DNA from: Paraburkholderia caledonica NBRC 102488
Lineage (GTDB): Bacteria; Pseudomonadota; Gammaproteobacteria; Burkholderiales; Burkholderiaceae
Assembly: GCF_000685095.1 (NCBI RefSeq)
Contig: NZ_BAYE01000002.1
Location: forward strand, 372,001-436,000
DNA: 64,000 nucleotides
Direction of reading: 5' to 3'
Positions 44,944-56,000 of this stretch are shown here, one piece after another; the stretch's first letter is position 1, and every line of letters starts with the position of its first letter. The notes under the pieces are model-generated. The model saw only the letters and a list, made by a program, of their open reading frames with translations, had not been told where the DNA came from and made no database searches. The position numbers were made by a program, and so were the translations under genes.

Positions 44944-45296
44944 GATGCGCCCATGAATAGCCTGTTCCTTCATGGTCCGCCGAACCGCTCGGCGACGCCA
45001 TTGGTCTCGCGTTCGGCGACGAAGGCGTAGCTCGGCGTGATGCCCCAGAACCTGATCTGATCGCGAAAGTCCTCTGCGACGTTTTGCGAGCCGTGATCCA
45101 TTCTTGGCGACAATCCGCGGCCCGCGTCGGCGACTACCGAGCCAAACTCGCCCAGCAGCGCGTGGGAGATCGGCTCGAGGGTAGCGAAGCGGTCACCGAT
45201 TGTCGCGGCATGGATGCCGGTGCACATGCCATCACAGTGGTCAACGCTCGAGAAAATCCATACCATGCCGTCGTCCACAGTAATCAACCGGAGCGA
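44944..45296 (-). pseudogene. DDE integrase-type transposase fragment
   Basis: TVDDGMVWIFSSVDHCDGMC, then GDRFATLEPI, DHGSQNVAEDF, WGITPSYAFVAERETNGVAERF and, after a frameshift, KEQAIHGRIF match the rve/DDE core of IS3-like transposases. The last catalytic Glu (NGVAERF) is visible, but the N-terminus and the C-terminal end are missing. No inverted repeats are found. Bases 45297-45592 show nothing I can support. Confidence 0.75.
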
Positions 45297-45592
45297 CATA
45301 TCAGATGATTCGGATTCCATTACATACTGTGCCGAATCCGCGATAAAGGACACGATGCGCAACTTGTGTCACGAGGGCAAGCCATGGTGTTACGCAAACA
45401 TAGCGACGGCAGTTCGGTGCCTGCAGGCCTCCGTAGGCAGTGCGAAGGTCTTGGTACGCCTTATCTGATCGAGATCGATAACGCCGACGCCCTCCGTCTC
45501 GCTCGTCACGTTAGCGGTCGGCGCCGCAGCCAGCTGCCAGACTCGCGCTGAGCGTCGTTACCGATGCGAGCGCCAAATGCGCCGCCGCTTTA

Positions 45593-46159
45593 TCAGCGAG
45601 TGGCGTTGGCGTCGTCGGCAAGACGATCGACCAGCGCCTTGACGCCGCGACGCCACGACAGATCCGTGTTACCGCGAATATCCACAGAACGCTGGAACAC
45701 GGCGATCCCGGTCGTGACATCCTCCACGCGCAAGTTAATGTTGATGATCAGGTTGCTGACCTTCTGCACCCAGCACACGCCGATGCGCTCAACACCCAGC
45801 TTGCGGCCGACCTGCAGTTCGCAACCGTTACAGCTGTTCATGTCTTGCGTCGCCGTGAGCTGCGCGATCATGCTGCTCGCCGGCGCGTTGTCTGCCACAT
45901 GAAATAACTGGCGGTCGCGCAACTGGGCACGCAGATCGTCGCTGATCAAGCCGATGCGAGTTTGCTGGGTACGGTTGGTATCGGCGTCGTTGTAGGAAGC
46001 GTTATCGTCGATTAGGGTGCAGTCCATGATGGCGATGGATCGCGCCGCGACCACCTGCGAACTCACAGTGGCAAGTACCAGACACAGCACAAGATTGAAA
46101 AGAAGATGCGATGAGCGCCCCGCCCGGGCGTGAGGCAAAACCCTTCGTAACTGCAGCAT
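45593..46159 (-). CDS. DUF2380-family exported protein
   Basis: The 188-residue protein has an N-terminal hydrophobic export signal (LLFNLVLCLVLATVSSQVVAA). The DUF2380 pattern follows: AIMDCTLIDDN, then CNGCELQVGRKLGVERIGVCWVQKVSNLI and NLRVEDVTTG. The CNGC motif may bind a metal or form a disulfide. Function is unknown; family members are often near redox or methylamine genes. The 403 bp upstream (46160-46562) hold no gene I can support. Confidence 0.75.
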   Translation of the reverse strand: MLQLRRVLPHARAGRSSHLLFNLVLCLVLATVSSQVVAARSIAIMDCTLIDDNASYNDADTNRTQQTRIGLISDDLRAQLRDRQLFHVADNAPASSMIAQLTATQDMNSCNGCELQVGRKLGVERIGVCWVQKVSNLIININLRVEDVTTGIAVFQRSVDIRGNTDLSWRRGVKALVDRLADDANATR

Positions 46160-46562
46160 GACTGAATATCTCCCATGAGCCGATTGTCCCGCGGTGAATA
46201 CGGATCTGCAGGGCATGGTGGTCGAACGCACGCAAGGACCACGCCCGGAATGGGGATAGGCAGTCAAGCTGGCGCTGACCGAAGGTGTCGGCGTTTCGGA
46301 GACGGCACGACGACCGAAATCCGGATAGCTGAGAAGATTCAGGCTCGTCATCGACGCGCCCTTTCCGAAGCGGGGGCCGGCGAATTTCGTCGAATTCGTC
46401 CTTTCCGTATTTGCTGAACCGCATGGATGAACCGACTACCGAGCCCCGAGCCGGATCGCACGGGCAGTTCTTATCCCGGCGAGGTGCGCCGACCGAATCT
46501 TTCGCCACATGTTGCGGGCCAGTTTTCTACTGGGGACCAACGGATGCTGCGCTCAGACTCCC

Positions 46563-47906
46563 CTATTCCTTCATCCTTCCGGCCACCTGGCCAATCCGGT
46601 CCCGCACGATACCAATCGCCAGCTTAAGCGCGTAAAGATCCGGGAAATAGCGCTGGGAAATCCGCATGCGGCATGCATGCGCGTCAATGTTCTCGATTTC
46701 GTCGCGCCATTGCGCGAGCTGTGCCGCGGTCGGCTGCGAGGTTCGCCATATTTCATCTTCCAGCGATTTGATTGCCCGATAGCAGACCACGAGCCGGTTC
46801 TTGAACCGCGCTTCGACCATGGCCGGCAACGCCTGTAGCAGACCGATTAGCAAGGCCGCAAAGGGAACGAGGATCAGCAGGCGCCGCTCGATAAAGCTGG
46901 CCAGCCAGAATGGCAGGTAGCGCTGCAGAAAGGGGCGGCCGGATTTGAAGAAGCGCGTGCTTTCGTCGGAGATCGGAAATTCTTCGGTGTCCAGGTTCGG
47001 AAACCTGCCCAGCGGCGTGAAGTAGTCTTCGCCGCCATGGACGATTCTGGCCGCATCCAGCAACAGGTAAACGAGCGCAGGATGCATCGTGTCTTTGGCC
47101 ACGAGCAGAGCCGTGGCGGCCAGCAGGGTGACATCATCCGGAGGACGATCGTTGGCGATACTGGTCGAGGCACGCGGGAAAATGATCTTGGAGAGAGACG
47201 GGAATTTCTGCACCAGCGCATCAGCCTGGGCAAAACTCATCAGCTTGAGATCGCTATTCAGTAGCGTCGTCTGCATCGGCGCATCGGGCCTGCCGATAAA
47301 GAAAGCAGCATCCAGCTGGCCGTTTTCGAGGCCTTTATATGCTCGGGCTGCATCCATTTGAAGCAGTGCGGCGTTGTCGCCGGTGACGCCGCTGTAGGCG
47401 AGCAATAGCCGGGAGACGTTGAGCAGGCCACTGCCGGGAACACCGATGGAAATTCTTTTGCCACGCAGCTGTACCAGCCGGTTGATGGTGGCATCGCCAC
47501 GATAGAACACCCAGATCGGTTCATAAGACACCGCAGCGATGGTCTGCAGATGGTCGCTCTCTTTCGGGCTGATGGTGCCTGACTGGATAAAGCCCGCTTC
47601 GTACGCGCTGTGGGGATCCCTCAGCCGCTGATAATTTTCGACCGACCCGGAAGAACTGCGGATATCGAGCGTGATGCCGTCGCGCTTGAGGACCTGCGCA
47701 TAGCGATCCGCAAAGCCTCGATAAATGCCCCTGTCAGCACCAGTTGTGATGACGATCGTGCGCTGGAAGGCGGGCTTCAGTACGGCCGCCAGCCCCCAAC
47801 CCAGCACGGCCAGCAGCAGTACCGCCGAGATGACGAGAAGCCGCCGGCGCCCCGGTGTCATTGGGGTGTTCTGGCTTCGATATACTGCCGGATGCTGCCT
47901 GGGCAT
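46563..47906 (-). CDS. TAXI-type TRAP solute-binding protein with C-terminal membrane anchor
   Basis: The 447-residue protein has an N-terminal membrane segment (LLVISAVLLLAVLGWGLAAVL). A TAXI-type periplasmic binding domain follows (TIVITTGADRGIYRGFADRYA, GSVENYQRL, GFIQSGTIS). A second membrane segment (LLILVPFAALLIGLLQALP) precedes a cytoplasmic helical tail. Classical TRAP systems need DctQM-type permeases; none is present here. The start could also be 47861. It lies about 150 bp downstream of pqiC and may be part of that transcript. Confidence 0.82.
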   Translation of the reverse strand: MPRQHPAVYRSQNTPMTPGRRRLLVISAVLLLAVLGWGLAAVLKPAFQRTIVITTGADRGIYRGFADRYAQVLKRDGITLDIRSSSGSVENYQRLRDPHSAYEAGFIQSGTISPKESDHLQTIAAVSYEPIWVFYRGDATINRLVQLRGKRISIGVPGSGLLNVSRLLLAYSGVTGDNAALLQMDAARAYKGLENGQLDAAFFIGRPDAPMQTTLLNSDLKLMSFAQADALVQKFPSLSKIIFPRASTSIANDRPPDDVTLLAATALLVAKDTMHPALVYLLLDAARIVHGGEDYFTPLGRFPNLDTEEFPISDESTRFFKSGRPFLQRYLPFWLASFIERRLLILVPFAALLIGLLQALPAMVEARFKNRLVVCYRAIKSLEDEIWRTSQPTAAQLAQWRDEIENIDAHACRMRISQRYFPDLYALKLAIGIVRDRIGQVAGRMKE

Positions 47907-48053
47907 GGTTCGGTCTCGCTCGTCGGACCCGTCGGACCCCGCAAATGCGTTCCCGCCCGCCGCCACCTCCAGGACAAGGGCGGCCGCAACCAATGCACCA
48001 TGAAAGCATCTCCTCCGTCTCCAGCGTTCCCACAGGAGCCCTCCGTTCAGCCG

Positions 48054-48647
48054 TCAGTCAACGGCGGTCGGCGGATGGATGCTGGCCGCGATCGCGCGGC
48101 TCACGGTGGCGAGCGCCCTGCTCCAGGCCACCACCACTGCGTCATAGCCCGCACCTGCGCAGGGCTCGCTCGCGATGGTGCGGCCGGTTATCGGCGGCGC
48201 TTTGCCGGGTGGCAGCACCGACCACAAGACATCGACAGTGGCGGTATCGCCGAGCGAGGCGTCGAAGCGCTGGACGTCGACTCGCACTCGCCAGGCCACC
48301 GCTGCATCTCCACCCATCGGCGCAGTTGACACAAGAGGGCTGTTCAGCAACTGCGAGAGATTCGCGACCATGACGCGCGGAATCTGGCTCTTCAGCGGCT
48401 CGGCCCATCGAGCGAATTCGTCGATCGTCACATGGTTCGTGCCGGCGCGAACCACGATCTGCGGCCGGTCGACGAGTTCAGGCACGGCGATCGTGCCGAT
48501 CACGACGACGACGGGCGCACCTTGACTGACGCTCTGGCGCGGCGCCTCCGCACTCAACGTGTAGAAGTCCGACTTGGGCGAGCCGGCGCAACCGGCGAGC
48601 GTCGCCATCGTCAGCGCAACGGCAAGGGATAGTGACAGGCCCTTCAC
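48054..48647 (-). CDS. pqiC: PqiC-family lipoprotein
   Basis: The 197-residue protein has a lipoprotein signal (LAVALTMATLAGCAGSP). The PqiC/ABC-auxiliary domain follows: DFYTLSAEAP, IGTIAVPELVDRPQIVVR, FARWAEPLKSQIPRVMVANLSQLL. In E. coli PqiC sits in the outer membrane and docks the PqiB tube. Its start overlaps the pqiB stop by 4 bp. Confidence 0.9.
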   Translation of the reverse strand: MKGLSLSLAVALTMATLAGCAGSPKSDFYTLSAEAPRQSVSQGAPVVVVIGTIAVPELVDRPQIVVRAGTNHVTIDEFARWAEPLKSQIPRVMVANLSQLLNSPLVSTAPMGGDAAVAWRVRVDVQRFDASLGDTATVDVLWSVLPPGKAPPITGRTIASEPCAGAGYDAVVVAWSRALATVSRAIAASIHPPTAVD

Positions 48648-50263
48648 TTTTTATCCTCCAGCTTGCCGCGAATGAGTGCCTCCGGATGGCGCTCCAGATA
48701 GTCCGCCAGCGTGCGGAAAGCAGCCGCCGTGCGCGCCAGTTCGTTCATGGCGTCCGAGGTGTTCTGCGCCAGCGCGGAATCGGGCTGTAGAGCACCGTTC
48801 GCGGAATTCAGCGCCGCCTGTGCGGCGACGAGTGTGTCCCGCGCCTGCGGCACCACGTCGGTGCGCAACTGCTTGAGGAGCGTATCCGCATCGGCTAGCG
48901 TCTTTTGCGCGTCCTTCCCGATCCCCCCGAATGGGATCTGGTTGAGCTTGGCGAGGAGATTCGTCACCGATTCCTGCATGGACTGCAGGCCGCCAGGTAT
49001 GGTTGGCCACTCGGGCGGCGTGGTGGTCCAGTCGACCTTCGCTTTCGGCGCGTTCGGGAAAAATTCGAGCGCCACGTAGAGTTGCCCGGTCAACAGGTTC
49101 CCGGTGCGCAATTGCGCACGCAAGCCATGGTCGACCAGCGTTTGCGCAAGTCGCTGACGATCGTCGGTGATCCTGCCGCCAGCCCCGCCCTTGACATAGC
49201 GCGAAGTGAAGCGCTCAGGGAAGAGGCGTATCTCGACCGGGATGCTGAACTGCTTCGTGACGGGATCAAACCGCGTATTGATCGCTGCGACCTCACCCAC
49301 CACGATTCCGAGAAAATCGACGGGCGCGCCGACCACCAGCCCCCGCACTGACTCCCTGAACACCAGCATATAGTTGTCGACGATCCGATCGTGGCGCTTA
49401 AACGCCTCCGCGCGATCGTGGAACAGCACAAACTCCGCATTCGCGTCGGCTTCAGATTCATCGGCCGTTTCATCGGGCGTCTGGAATGCGAGCCCGCCGA
49501 TCAGTATCGCCACCAGCGATTCCGTATTGACCTTGACACCCGTCGTATCGAGCGACACGTCCAGACCGCTCGCCTGCCAGAACCGTGTATCCGGCTTCAC
49601 AAACTTCTCGTAAGGGGCGTTGACGAAGGCATGCAACGTCACGCCCTTGCCGCTTTCGTCCAGTTGGTACGACGTGACCTGTCCGACTTGCAGCCGTCTG
49701 TAGTAGATGGGCGAGCCGACATCGAGCGAGCCCATGTCCGCGCCTTTCAATATGAACTCGCGACCCGGCACGCCGCTCGCGAACACGGGCGGTGACTCCA
49801 GGCCTGTGTATTCGCGCCTCGGTTTCGTCGAAGTGCCCACGTCCATGCCGATGAAGGAACCTGACAGCAAGGTGCCGATGCCCGAAACCGTGCCGCCAGA
49901 AATACGCGGACGTACGACCCAGAATCGCGTATCGTCTACCAGCAGCTTTGAGGCATCTTTGGACAGTTCGGCCGTGGCGATCACGCGGCGGTGGTCGCCC
50001 GACAACGTGACGCTCTTGACCACCCCGATGTCGACGTTCTTGAACTTGATCTTGGTCTTGCCCGCATCGAGCCCCTCGCCGGTGTCGAAGGTGATGGCGA
50101 CTGTCGGGCCCTGTTCGAGGATCGTCTTCACCGCGAGCCAGCCGCCAATCAGAATGGCGATGAGCGGCACCAGCCACACGATCTGCATCCGCCAGCGTGA
50201 GCGCGAAGTGGCAATAGCTTCGGGAACGTCCGGTGACCCTTGTTGACCGGGAGGTTTAGCCAT
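48644..50263 (-). CDS. pqiB: PqiB-type MCE-domain lipid-transport protein
   Basis: The 539-residue protein has one N-terminal membrane helix (IVWLVPLIAILIGGWLAVKTI) and three successive MCE domains (first at GPTVAITFDTGEGLDAGKTKIKF). A C-terminal helical region (about 450-530) would extend the tube. E. coli PqiB hexamers bridge the periplasm for lipid transport. It overlaps pqiA by 8 bp and pqiC by 4 bp. Confidence 0.92.
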   Translation of the reverse strand: MAKPPGQQGSPDVPEAIATSRSRWRMQIVWLVPLIAILIGGWLAVKTILEQGPTVAITFDTGEGLDAGKTKIKFKNVDIGVVKSVTLSGDHRRVIATAELSKDASKLLVDDTRFWVVRPRISGGTVSGIGTLLSGSFIGMDVGTSTKPRREYTGLESPPVFASGVPGREFILKGADMGSLDVGSPIYYRRLQVGQVTSYQLDESGKGVTLHAFVNAPYEKFVKPDTRFWQASGLDVSLDTTGVKVNTESLVAILIGGLAFQTPDETADESEADANAEFVLFHDRAEAFKRHDRIVDNYMLVFRESVRGLVVGAPVDFLGIVVGEVAAINTRFDPVTKQFSIPVEIRLFPERFTSRYVKGGAGGRITDDRQRLAQTLVDHGLRAQLRTGNLLTGQLYVALEFFPNAPKAKVDWTTTPPEWPTIPGGLQSMQESVTNLLAKLNQIPFGGIGKDAQKTLADADTLLKQLRTDVVPQARDTLVAAQAALNSANGALQPDSALAQNTSDAMNELARTAAAFRTLADYLERHPEALIRGKLEDKK

Positions 50264-51521
50264 GATTTGACTCGTTCGCGTCCCAGATGAGGCGCGGGTC
50301 GAACGACATGGCCGCGAACATCGTCAACACCACCACCGCGCCGAAGGCAACCGCTGCCGGTCCCGCCTGGATGGTCGCGAGTGCATTGAACTGGACGAGC
50401 GCGACAAGAATGGTGATCACATAGATATCGAGCATCGACCACCGCCCGACGAGTTCCACCACACGATAGATGCGCGTTCTCTGCTGCAATAGCGCGACTG
50501 AGCGCCGCTGCGTCGAGATGACGAGGAACATGATCGCGAGGATCTTCAGCATCGGGACTGCGATGCTCGCGATGAACACGATAATGGCTAAAGGCCACGA
50601 GCCGGATGTCCAGAGGTACACCACGCCGCTCAGAATCGTGTCTTTCTCCGAGCCGAACAGCGAACTGGTGTTCATCACAGGCAGCATGTTCGCCGGGATA
50701 TACAGCACCATCGCAGCAATCAGGAACGCCCACGTACGGGCAAAGCTCGCCGGTTTGCGTTCATGAAGATGCGCGCCGCAGCGCGGACAACTCGCTTCGT
50801 GGACGTGCGGGCCCGTTTTCGTCAGCAGCCCGCAGCTGTGACAGGTCATCAGGCCGCTGGCCATTGCCGTGCGTGCGGACGCCGCGGCGAGTTCTTCCGG
50901 GCCCGGCGCACTGCGGGAGTGGCCGCCTATGCGCTGCCAGAGCTCGTGCGGGTCGAACGCAGCGCTGGCAGCCGCGAGCAGCAGCATGAGCGCGGCGAAC
51001 GTCCAGAGCGCGACGCCCGGCACGACGCTGGCGATATGCGCCAGCTTGACCAGCGCGACCAGCATCCCGAGGATCAGCACCTCCGTCATGCCCCACGGCC
51101 GCGCAAGATGCAGCATGCGAAAGACGATGTCGGCCCGATATGGAAGGCGCCGAAGCCGCAGCGGAACCAGCAGGTACGCTATCGCGGACATCTGCATGAG
51201 CGGCATGAGGAATGTCGTCACGAACACCAGCCCCGCGATCGGCCACATGCCGTCCGTGTACAGCGCGCGCACCGCGCCCAGCAAGGTGGTCTGGACGAGA
51301 TCGCCGTTGACCGACAGGCCGACGATCGGATACGCGTTGCCGATCACGAACAGCACGATGCACGTGAGCGTATAGGCTAGCGCACGATCGAGGCTGTCCG
51401 GATGATGGCGGTACAGTTCGGCACCGCAGCGGCAGCAGCGCAGCACGCCTTCGCCTGTCAACGGCGCTTCCCGTTGCAGAAGGTCGCATTCGTGACAGGC
51501 AATGAGGCGCCCGGTGTTCAT
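50256..51521 (-). CDS. pqiA: PqiA-type inner-membrane protein
   Basis: The 421-residue protein has two homologous halves, each starting with a zinc-ribbon-like cysteine motif (CHECDLLQ..CCRCG and CHSCGLLTK..CPRCG) followed by four membrane helices. It is the inner-membrane partner of PqiB. Its start overlaps the stop of the efflux outer-membrane gene by 4 bp, so the Pqi set is coupled to the RND pump. Confidence 0.92.
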   Translation of the reverse strand: MNTGRLIACHECDLLQREAPLTGEGVLRCCRCGAELYRHHPDSLDRALAYTLTCIVLFVIGNAYPIVGLSVNGDLVQTTLLGAVRALYTDGMWPIAGLVFVTTFLMPLMQMSAIAYLLVPLRLRRLPYRADIVFRMLHLARPWGMTEVLILGMLVALVKLAHIASVVPGVALWTFAALMLLLAAASAAFDPHELWQRIGGHSRSAPGPEELAAASARTAMASGLMTCHSCGLLTKTGPHVHEASCPRCGAHLHERKPASFARTWAFLIAAMVLYIPANMLPVMNTSSLFGSEKDTILSGVVYLWTSGSWPLAIIVFIASIAVPMLKILAIMFLVISTQRRSVALLQQRTRIYRVVELVGRWSMLDIYVITILVALVQFNALATIQAGPAAVAFGAVVVLTMFAAMSFDPRLIWDANESNHG

Positions 51522-53017
51522 TGCGGCGGCTCCGTCGCGGCCTGTTCGGCAGCGGGCGCCGCAGGGCCATGCTGCATCACCCGCCCCGTCATGCGTTCCG
51601 CTTCGACGACCCAGCCGCCGCCCATCGCCTTGTAGAGGCTGATCAGCGAGTTGAATACCAGTCCGTTGGTCTGCGTGTAGCTCAGCTGCGCGTTGAAGAG
51701 GCTGCGCTCGGCGTCCAGCACTTCGATGTAGCTCGTATAGCCGCCCTCGTAGCGCAACCGCGCGAGCCGCGAATAGGTTCGCAATGCGTCGACCTGACGG
51801 CCTTGCACAACAAGTTGTTCGCGCGACTTCTGAAGCGCGATCAATGCGTCATCGACTTCCTGGAACGCGACCTGAATAGATTGCTGATACTGGAACAACG
51901 CCTGTTGCTGCTGCGCTTCCGCCTGGCTCACCTGACCGCTGATGCTGCCCGCGGTAAAGATCGGCACGGTCAGCGAGCCAGCGTACGACCAGATCCGCGC
52001 CGGTCCGGTGAACAGGTTCGAGAACTGGCCGCTTGCCGTTCCGAACAGGCCCGTCAGTGAAATCGTCGGGAAGTAAAGTGCGCGCGCGGCACCGATCAGC
52101 GCATTTGCGGCGATCAGGTTCTGCTCGGCCTGACGCAGATCGGGGCGGCGCTGCAGCAGATCGGAAGGCAGGCCCGCCGGCACCGGCGGCACCTCGAGTT
52201 CAGTCAGTTCGCGGCCCCGCAGGATCGGACCGGGATTGTGGCCAAGCAGAACGGAGAGCGAGTCTTCCTGCTGGGCGATCTGCGTCTCGATCTGCGGAAT
52301 GGTCGCGAGCGATGCCTCGTATTCCGACTCGCTCTGCGCGAGTTCCATCTGCGACACATCGCCGCCTGCAAACCTCGCCTGAAACACCTTGACCGAACCC
52401 GCACGGCTTTCGGTCGTCGCCTTCGCAATCGACAGTTGCTGGTCGAGGTCGCGCAAGTTGATGTACGCGGAGGCGACCGACGCCACCAGCGACAGGATGG
52501 TCGCGCGGCGCCCCTCTTCACTTGCCAGCAGGCTTGCCCGCGCGGACTCGGTCTGCCGCCGCACCTTGCCGAAGAAATCGATCTCCCACGAGGCCATCAA
52601 CGGTGCCTGAAACTCGTTGAACACGGGGCTGACGCCGGGTGGCAACGTCGGCACCCCAGCGACCGACACACGCTGACGGGACGCGTCGAAGCCCGCGTTG
52701 ATCTGCGGAAACAATGCCGAGCGCGTCGTGACGAACTGGCCGAGAAACTGGTCGACGCGCGCGGCGGCAATTTTCACGTCGTTGTTGTCCGCCAGCGCGG
52801 CGGCAATCAGATCGTTCAGGACGGGATCCTTGAACTGCTCCCACCACATCGCGTTGGCCACCTCGGCGGCCTCGGTGGTTTGGAAGCGGAAGGTTGCCGG
52901 CGTCGGCACCGTGGGCCGCACGTAGTCCGGGCCGAGCAGACACCCGCTCAATGCAAGCCCTAGCACCGACAGCAGCAGTGCGGACAGCGGACGCAGAAGG
53001 AATGTGAAGCCGCGCAT
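51518..53017 (-). CDS. RND efflux outer-membrane factor (NodT/OprM-type lipoprotein)
   Basis: The 499-residue outer-membrane efflux protein has a lipoprotein signal ending LALSGC. Two OEP repeats follow, with typical segments PTPATFRF, WWEQFKDPVLNDLI, LFPQI and YVEVLDAER-like SYIEVLDAERSLFNAQL. The start at MRGFTF follows the stop of the RND gene by one base, with GAGG in the RND tail as ribosome-binding site. It forms the outer-membrane channel of the pump. Confidence 0.92.
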   Translation of the reverse strand: MRGFTFLLRPLSALLLSVLGLALSGCLLGPDYVRPTVPTPATFRFQTTEAAEVANAMWWEQFKDPVLNDLIAAALADNNDVKIAAARVDQFLGQFVTTRSALFPQINAGFDASRQRVSVAGVPTLPPGVSPVFNEFQAPLMASWEIDFFGKVRRQTESARASLLASEEGRRATILSLVASVASAYINLRDLDQQLSIAKATTESRAGSVKVFQARFAGGDVSQMELAQSESEYEASLATIPQIETQIAQQEDSLSVLLGHNPGPILRGRELTELEVPPVPAGLPSDLLQRRPDLRQAEQNLIAANALIGAARALYFPTISLTGLFGTASGQFSNLFTGPARIWSYAGSLTVPIFTAGSISGQVSQAEAQQQQALFQYQQSIQVAFQEVDDALIALQKSREQLVVQGRQVDALRTYSRLARLRYEGGYTSYIEVLDAERSLFNAQLSYTQTNGLVFNSLISLYKAMGGGWVVEAERMTGRVMQHGPAAPAAEQAATEPPQ

Positions 53018-53018
53018 A

Positions 53019-56000
53019 TCAGTCGGCCTCATGCGGGGCGGACGGTTTGGTGGTGGGCGCGCCCGGGCCGGGATGCACGGCGGGCGGCGGCCCATCGCCT
53101 GCGGCTCCGCCGCTCGGATCGGGTGTCTGCTTGCTGCTGCTCTTTTCCGACATCGTCTCGAGGACGTAGAAAAACATCGGAATGAAGAACACGGCGATCA
53201 CCGTCGCACCGAGCATCCCGCCGATCACGCCGGTGCCGATCGAATGGCGGCTGTTGGCCGACGCTCCCGTGGCAATAGCAAGCGGGACGCACCCCAGGAT
53301 AAAAGCAAGCGACGTCATCACGATCGGCCGCAGCCGCTCGGTCGCCGCCGTGACGGCGGAGTCGTAGACGGATGACCCCGTCTCCCGGTTCAGCACCGCA
53401 AACTCGAAGATCAGGATTGCGTTCTTCGCGGCGAGGGCGACCAGCATCGTCAGTCCGATCTGGAAGTACACGTCGTTCTCGAGTCCGCGCAGCACGATCG
53501 CGAGCAGCGCGCCGAAGAGGGCAAACGGCACGGCCATCAGCACGCCGACCGGCAGGCTCCATTTCTCGTATTGCGCGGCGAGAATCAGGAAGACCATGAT
53601 GAGACCGAACACGAACACGAGGCTCGACGTGCCGCCCGACTGCTTCGCCTCGTAGGCCTCGCCGCTCCAGCCGATACCGTAATCCGACGTCGTCACCTCA
53701 CCCGCAACCTCCTCCAGCGCCTGGATGACCTGCCCCGAGCTGTAGCCCGGCGCGCCGTTGGCCGTGATCTTGACTGCGGGAAAATTGTTGAAGCGCGTGA
53801 TGAGATCGGGGCCCGTCACGTACTGAGAGGTCACCACAGCCTTGAGCGGCACCATGCTGTTGTTCTTGCTGCGCACGTAGAGCTGGTTCAGATCCTGCGG
53901 CGTCAACCGGTACGCTGGTTCAGCCTGGAGGATGACCTGCCACAGGCGGCTCGACCGGTTGAACTGCGATACGTATAGCGAGCCGAACATGGTTTGCATC
54001 GCGCTATACACTTCCTCGACGGGAACGCCGAGCGTCTCCGACTTGTCCCGGTCGACGTTGGCGAGCAATTGCTGCGACGACGCATTGAAGGTCGATGTCA
54101 CGCGCGCGAGTTCAGGGCGTTTTTTTGCCTTTTCCAGAAAGTTGTTCACCACATCCGCCAGTTGCGCGATGGTGCCGTCGCCCTTGCTCTGAATCCACAT
54201 CTCCGTGCCGCCGGTCGTGCCGAGCCCCGGTATCGACGGCGGATTCACGGGCAGGATGATGCCCTCCTTCACTTTCGACAGGTTCTCGTACGCGCCGATC
54301 AGCACCGCCCGCGCGTTCTGCGTGCGGATGTTGGACCACTTGTAGCGTTCGTCGAAACTCTTGAAGCCGATGAAGAACGTGCTCGCGTTGTTCTTGTTCT
54401 GGCTGTCGAGCAGGCTGTAACCATCGACGATCGTCACGCTGCCCACGGCCTCCTGCTTCATGAAGTAGTCGGTGACGTGCTGCGAAACGTCTCCTGTGCG
54501 ATCGAGGCTTGCTGCGTCCGGCATGATGACCGCGCCGAGCAGATAGCCCTGGTCTTCGGGCGGCAGAAACGAAGTCGGTACCGAGCGCATCATGACGACC
54601 GCGAGCGCGATCATCCCCGCAAACAGCAGCAGTCCCACGACGAACCGCTTGATGACCAGCTTGACCGCGCGCGTATAGCTGTTCGTCATCCTCTCGAAGT
54701 TCCTGTCGAACCACTTGAAGAAGCCACGCTTTTCGTGATGGCCCGGCTTGAGCAGCAAGGCGGCCAGCGCCGGCGACAGCGTCAGTGCGACCAGGCCCGA
54801 GAACACCACCGAGATCGCAATCGTGATCGCGAACTGCTTGTACAACTGGCCAGTGATGCCGCCAAGGAACGCCACAGGGACAAACACCGCGCACAGCACG
54901 AGCACGATCGCGATGACCGGGCCGGAAACTTCGTCCATCGCCCGCTTGGCGGCGTCTTTTGGACTCAGCTTGTGCACGCTCATGTTGCGCTCGACGTTCT
55001 CTATCACGACGATTGCGTCATCCACGACGATGCCGATGGCGAGCACCATGCCGAATAACGTCAGCATGTTGATCGAGAAGCCGAGTGCGAGCATGCCCAT
55101 GAAGGTGCCGACAATCGACACGGGCACCGCCAGCACCGGAATCAGCGTCGCCCGCAGGCTCTGCAGGAACGCGAACACGACAATCACGACCAGCACCAGC
55201 GCTTCGAAGAAGGTGTGCACCACATCGGAAATCGACGCGCGGGTGAACTCGGTCGTGTCCATCGCGATGCTGTATTCGAGCCCCTCCGGGAACGTCTTCT
55301 TCATCTCGGCGAGCGTTGCGCGCACCTGTTTCGACACGTCAAGCGCGTTCGCGCCAGGCTGCTGGTACACCGCCATGACCGTCGCCGGTTTGCCCTGATA
55401 GCGGCTGCGAATCGAATAGTCTTTCTGGCCGAGAGCCGCGTAGCCGATGTCCTTGAGACGCACGATCGCCGCGTCGCCGTTGGCCGCGCGAATGATGATG
55501 TTGTCGAAGTCGGAAGGTTCGTTCAGACGGCCGGTCGTCGTGACCGCGAACGACTGCTCGACGGGCGCACCGGTCGGCGACTGCCCGAGACGGCCGACAG
55601 CGAACTGCTGGTTCTGGTTGGCGACGGCTTTCTGCACGTCGCCTGCCGTGATGCCCAGTTGCGCCATGCGATCGGGCTTCAGCCATATTCGCATCGCGTA
55701 GTCGGGCGTCCCGAAGATGGCCGATTGATTGGCGCCCGGAATACGCTTTAACGCATCGAGTACGTAAATGTTCGCGTAGTTGGCGATGTACGTGGCGTCG
55801 TAGCGGTCGGTCGGCGAATAGATCGCGATCACCATCATGAACGCCGACGATTTCTTCTGCACCTGGATGCCTTGCGCCTGCACCGATTGCGGCAACTGCG
55901 GCAACGCGAGGTTCACGCGGTTTTGCACATCGACCTGCGCGAGTTCCGGGTTGGTGCCGATCTGGAAGTACGCATTGACGGTCAGGTTGCCGGTCGATGA

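Noticed and set aside
53022..53095. Upstream in-frame start for the outer-membrane efflux protein
   Set aside because: It would place a Pro/Arg-rich leader before the lipoprotein signal and overlap the RND coding end; MRGFTF at 53017 gives a clean signal peptide.
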